Shown: positions 24,406-27,352 of the stretch, one piece after another
Layout of the letters: each line of letters opens with the position of its first letter
How positions within the stretch are numbered: the stretch's first letter is position 1
Origin: DATDRQ01 sp035291645
GTDB lineage: Bacteria; Chloroflexota; Anaerolineae; Anaerolineales; UBA4823
Direction: 5' to 3'
NCBI GenBank assembly: GCA_035291645.1
Contig: DATDRQ010000082.1
Coordinates: 1 to 27,352 of the forward strand
Length of the DNA: 27,352 bases
The notes under the pieces: model-generated
The model's database searches: none
Seen by the model: only the letters and a program-made list of their open reading frames with translations
Told to the model about the DNA's origin: nothing
Position numbers and translations under genes: made by a program

Positions 24406-25221
24406 TTACTTAGGGATTTCCCCCGCCAGTTCCTTGTCGATGACTTGCTGAAAGACCTCGAAAGGCTGAGCGCCGACGATGGCGATGCCGTTGACGAAAA
24501 AGGTGGGCGTCGATCGCACACCCAGGTTGGCGGCGAAGTCAAAGTCGGCCCGGACTTCTTCTTTGAAGCGCCCGCTTTCCAGGCAGGCGTTGAAATCATC
24601 CAGGTTCAATCCCAGGTCGCTGGCGTACTGGGTGTAAGCCTCCGTGCTCAGCCCTTGCTCCATGCTGAAGAGTTTATCGTGGAAGGGCCAGAACTCGCCC
24701 TGCTCATTGGCGCAGTTGGCTGCTTCGGCAGCCGGAAAGGCGTTGGCGTGGATGCTTTCGAGTGGGAAGTCTCGGAAGACAAGGCGGACCTCATCCGGGT
24801 ACTGCTCCTTCAGGCGACCGTAGACTTCGGCATGCCACTTCTGGCAATAAGGGCATTCGAAATCACTGAATTCGATGATAGTGATGGGCGCATCTGCCGG
24901 TCCAAACACCGGATCGTCATCCACCGGGACGTCGTAACGGATCACCTGGGGGATAGCCGTGGGCACACCGCTATCATCCTGACCCGCAGTGCTTGCCTCG
25001 GCAGCAGGCACATTCACCCCGGAATTCTGCGCTTCTGCTGCCGGTTGAACCCGGCCCCAGAGCAAATATCCCAGGCCGACGCCCAGGACGAAAGTCAGCG
25101 GCATCAAAATAGCGAAAAGATGGACGCGGCGCAGGGTGATGGTGATCTCCGCCGGACCAGGCTGCGCCGGCATTGCTTCACTCTCGGTTAGCTCACTCGA
25201 AGGCAGGTTCTCCACGGTCAT
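24406..25221 (-). CDS. Membrane-anchored DsbA-like thiol-disulfide oxidoreductase
   Basis: 271 residues. A short cytoplasmic N-terminus is followed by one transmembrane helix (about residues 34-56), then an Ala/Ser/Gly-rich linker (57-100) and a thioredoxin-fold domain outside the membrane. The active site is CPYC at 123-126 in EFSDFECPYCQKWH. The cis-proline loop is RSTPTFFVNG. DFPLESIHANAFPAAEAANCA is the helical insert seen in DsbA/BdbD-type enzymes. It probably introduces disulfides into exported proteins; the reoxidising partner is not in view. It has its own promoter, with TATAAT only 6 bases from the ATG, and an intrinsic terminator downstream. The upstream ecfA gene ends 52 bp away. 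Confidence 0.9.
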   Translation of the reverse strand: MTVENLPSSELTESEAMPAQPGPAEITITLRRVHLFAILMPLTFVLGVGLGYLLWGRVQPAAEAQNSGVNVPAAEASTAGQDDSGVPTAIPQVIRYDVPVDDDPVFGPADAPITIIEFSDFECPYCQKWHAEVYGRLKEQYPDEVRLVFRDFPLESIHANAFPAAEAANCANEQGEFWPFHDKLFSMEQGLSTEAYTQYASDLGLNLDDFNACLESGRFKEEVRADFDFAANLGVRSTPTFFVNGIAIVGAQPFEVFQQVIDKELAGEIPK

Positions 25222-25227
25222 GGCGGG

Positions 25228-25236
25228 ATTATATCA
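25228..25236 (-). promoter_or_regulatory. Extended -10 promoter, leaderless start of the DsbA-like gene
   Basis: The minus strand reads TGATATAAT and then only six bases before the ATG at 25221. With the usual 6-7 base distance from the -10 box to the first transcribed base, the message would start at or next to the A of the ATG. No -35 consensus and no Shine-Dalgarno are visible. Confidence 0.65.
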
Positions 25237-25273
25237 TGAGGGAAAGCTATCGAAATAGACTGTTCCGAGGGCT

Positions 25274-26089
25274 TTATTTTGAAGCCTCGAGCCATCCCTG
25301 GTGCGCGTTAGTGAACTCCTCCACTGTTAAAGGCACACCAGCCATCCCGAGCTGTTTGGCCAGCCGAACCAGTTGCGGCGGCTCGACGTAGGTTTTCGCC
25401 AGGATTTCCTCTTGAGCCAGCACCTGCCGGCTTTCCCCATCCAGCAGGATCGCTCCATCTGCCATCACGATCACCCGCTGGAAGTGCTCGGCGCAAAAGT
25501 CGATATCGTGGGTGATGGTGAGCACGGTCCTGCCCTCGGCCTTCAAATGCTCGACGATCTCCCCAACCCTTTGTACCCCGATAAAGTCCTGCCCTGTTGT
25601 CGGTTCATCGAGCACGATGACAGGGGTATCCATCGCCAGGACTGCTGCCAGAGCGACCCGCTTGCGCTCTCCTGGGGAAAGATCATAGGGGTGCTGGCCG
25701 GCGGCGTGATCCAACCCGACCATATTTAATGCCATATCCGCCAGCACCTCCACCCGTTCTGTTTCAAAACCGAGGTTGCGCGGGCCAAAGGTGACCTCAG
25801 CCAACACCTTGGATTGGAACAGCTGGTCGTCTGGATTCTGGAAGACGTACCCTACCCGGCGGGCCAGCCTGGCGGTGGTGTGCTGGCGGGTGTCCCAATC
25901 TCCCACCCAGACCGAACCCGAGCCCGGCCTGAGCAAGGCGTTGAAATGCTTGACCAGGGTGGTTTTCCCGGCCCCATTCTGCCCGACGATGGCAACGCTC
26001 TCACCGGAGGCGATGTGGAGGGTCACCCCTTTCAGCGCCTGGACACCGAAGGGATAGGTGTAGGTCAGGTCTGCTACCCGGACATGCAT
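25274..26089 (-). CDS. ECF transporter ATPase subunit (second of two)
   Basis: ABC ATPase of an energy-coupling factor transporter, 271 residues. Walker A is GQNGAGKTT (about residues 37-45). The Q-loop FQNPDDQLFQ has the ECF-typical NPDDQ. Signature LSPGERKRVAL, Walker B VIVLDEPT and switch His in ITHD are all present. The C-terminal extension (about 230-271) is a short helical tail, as in EcfA proteins. It starts one base after the first ATPase gene stops, so the two are made together and probably form the EcfA-EcfA' heterodimer. The substrate cannot be inferred because no S component is in view. Confidence 0.93.
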   Translation of the reverse strand: MHVRVADLTYTYPFGVQALKGVTLHIASGESVAIVGQNGAGKTTLVKHFNALLRPGSGSVWVGDWDTRQHTTARLARRVGYVFQNPDDQLFQSKVLAEVTFGPRNLGFETERVEVLADMALNMVGLDHAAGQHPYDLSPGERKRVALAAVLAMDTPVIVLDEPTTGQDFIGVQRVGEIVEHLKAEGRTVLTITHDIDFCAEHFQRVIVMADGAILLDGESRQVLAQEEILAKTYVEPPQLVRLAKQLGMAGVPLTVEEFTNAHQGWLEASK

Positions 26090-26090
26090 G

Positions 26091-26951
26091 CTAGCCTGCT
26101 GGCGTTCCTCTGCTCTCCCGGAAGCCGTCCACTGCCTGCTCGAGGGTCACGGGCAGCTGCCTGTCCTGCGGCCAGTACCCGGAACGCTGCGCCTGGCGGG
26201 CCGCCCGGGTATAACGGGTTTGACCGATGGTCTTCCCGACCAGCGTTTCGTCGGTCAGCACCTCCTGGGGATCCCCATCCGCGGCTAAAGCTCCATCCAC
26301 CAGAGCGATCACCCGGTCGGCAAAGACGGCAACCCACTCGAGTTTATGCTCGATCATGACGACCGTAATACCGCCTTCCACTATCAGGGCGCGCACGGCG
26401 GCGAACACCTCCCGGCTTCCCACCGGATCGAGCTGGGAGGTCGGCTCGTCCAGCACCAGCACCTGGGGGCGCATCGCCAGCACCGAGGCGATCGCCACCC
26501 GCTGCATCTGGCCCCCGGAAAGCGCCAGCGGGTAGCGCTCGGCCAGGTCTTCGATACCCACCAGGGATAATGTCGCCTGGATGCGCGCCTCCATTTCATC
26601 CCGCGGCAGGCCCAGGTTCTCCAGGCCGAAGGCGATCTCCTCGCGCACCGTGAACTTGGTGCCTGAGATCTGGTTGAACGGATTCTGGAAGATCAGCCCA
26701 ACCTGCTGCACCAGCTGGCTGAGAGGCACCTGACTGGTCTCTTTTCCATCGATCAGGACCGATCCAGCCAGGTTTCCATGATAGAAGTGGGGAATAAATC
26801 CGGCGATGGTATAAGCCAGGGTCGATTTTCCAGCCCCATTTGCCCCAACCAGCGCACAGAACTGGCCGGTGGGGATCTCCAGCGTTATTTCGCGCAGGGC
26901 CGGTCGTGATGTGACCGGGTAGCTGTAAGTAACCTGCATCAGCTGGATCAT
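26091..26951 (-). CDS. ECF transporter ATPase subunit (first of two)
   Basis: ABC ATPase, 286 residues from the ATG at 26951. Walker A GANGAGKST (about residues 36-44), Q-loop FQNPFNQISG, signature LSGGQMQRVAI, Walker B VLVLDEPTSQLD and switch His in IEHKLEW are intact. NPFNQI is a variant of the usual NPDDQ Q-loop, so the two ATPases are distinct paralogues rather than a recent duplicate. The ATG overlaps the ecfT stop as ATGA, so the TTG three codons earlier is less likely. The pair sits directly behind the transmembrane coupling subunit, the standard ECF module order. Confidence 0.93.
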   Translation of the reverse strand: MIQLMQVTYSYPVTSRPALREITLEIPTGQFCALVGANGAGKSTLAYTIAGFIPHFYHGNLAGSVLIDGKETSQVPLSQLVQQVGLIFQNPFNQISGTKFTVREEIAFGLENLGLPRDEMEARIQATLSLVGIEDLAERYPLALSGGQMQRVAIASVLAMRPQVLVLDEPTSQLDPVGSREVFAAVRALIVEGGITVVMIEHKLEWVAVFADRVIALVDGALAADGDPQEVLTDETLVGKTIGQTRYTRAARQAQRSGYWPQDRQLPVTLEQAVDGFRESRGTPAG

Positions 26952-27352
26952 GATCGCCAACGGGTGATCGCCAGGTAGACGCGCAGACCCAGGATCGAGA
27001 CCATTAACACCACCATAAACCAGCGCGCCGCCGGTTCCCAGGCTGCTTCGGGGAGTTCGATCAGGAAAGTCTTGGGCCCCTGGCGGTTAAAAGCGCGGGC
27101 CTCGACCGCCAGGGCGCGTTCTTCGACGTCGATCAGGCTGCTCAACACCAACGGAATGACCAGCGGCACCAGCGCCCGCGCCCGGGTGCGCAGGCTGCCT
27201 TCTGTCTCCAGCCCCCTGGCGCGCTGGGCATCCAGGATAGTGGCGGCCCTGGATTGGAAGCGGGGTGCGATCTGGATCGTAGCCACGATCACGTACGCCA
27301 GATTGGAGGGAAAACCGATGCGAGAGAGGGAGTTCATCAGGTGATCCGGGCG
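26948..27352 (-). CDS. ecfT: ECF transporter transmembrane coupling subunit, C-terminal part (partial)
   Basis: The frame stays open to the right edge (RPDHL precedes the first visible Met), so the true start and first helices lie outside. Visible is the coupling region SRIGFPSNLAYVIVATIQIA, then AQRARGLE, the first Ala-Arg-Gly coupling motif, and EARAFNRQG, the position of the second, where the Gly is replaced. A final transmembrane helix follows (FMVVLMVSILGLRVYLAI). It matches the cytoplasmic coupling helices that contact both ATPases. It overlaps the first ATPase gene by 4 bp. An S component is likely encoded further right. Confidence 0.88.
   Translation of the reverse strand, partial: RPDHLMNSLSRIGFPSNLAYVIVATIQIAPRFQSRAATILDAQRARGLETEGSLRTRARALVPLVIPLVLSSLIDVEERALAVEARAFNRQGPKTFLIELPEAAWEPAARWFMVVLMVSILGLRVYLAITRWRS

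Noticed and set aside
24247..25191. 314-residue plus-strand open frame covering the terminator and the DsbA-like gene
   Set aside because: It would run through a clear minus-strand intrinsic terminator and is antisense to a secure gene.
1..27352. CRISPR array, tRNA, rRNA, insertion sequence or phage genes
   Set aside because: No regularly spaced repeats, cloverleaf or conserved rRNA segments, transposase or phage proteins seen on reading both strands.

Overview
The window is GC-rich, densely packed bacterial chromosome. The proteins look like those of a Chloroflexota (Anaerolineae-like) bacterium. That placement is an inference from protein style (RpoD with an extended sigma-3 segment, DnaG with an unusual zinc finger, an alpha-beta fused glycyl-tRNA synthetase, a TCATTGCGAG...GAAGCAATCT intergenic repeat); no 16S or other marker is present to confirm it.

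Positions 1-10236, minus strand, hold most of a respiratory complex I operon in the classical order nuoA-B-C-D-E-F-G-H-I-J-K-L. Genes are spaced by 0-25 bp or overlap by a few bases, and nuoL runs off the left edge. A strong promoter (TTGACA-17-TGATAAGAT) and a structured leader of about 128 nt precede nuoA. Positions 10403-15935, also minus strand, hold dnaG-rpoD-(membrane GT-C-like protein), a compact replication/transcription operon transcribed toward nuo from an extended -10 promoter near 16045.

Positions 16205-19594 are the accessory part: a small lipoprotein, a decayed secreted beta-sandwich protein with a frameshift, a divergent control region with an 8-8-8 palindrome, a stand-alone DEDDh exonuclease, a REP-like hairpin element, and an unrecognised 442-residue protein that carries a polymerase-beta-type nucleotidyltransferase signature.

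Positions 19615-27352 return to the minus strand. They hold a two-ATPase ECF transporter energising module (ecfT partial, ecfA, ecfA), a membrane-anchored DsbA-like thiol oxidoreductase with its own promoter and a clear intrinsic terminator, then glyQS (fused glycyl-tRNA synthetase) followed after 2 bp by a MuiA/DUF4139-family gene.

A recurring feature is TATAAT lying only 6-11 nt upstream of start codons that lack a Shine-Dalgarno sequence (dsbA-like, glyQS, exonuclease). This suggests leaderless or near-leaderless mRNAs beside normally led ones (nuo genes). There is no tRNA, rRNA, CRISPR array or insertion sequence that I can support, and no gene-free stretch longer than 300 bases.
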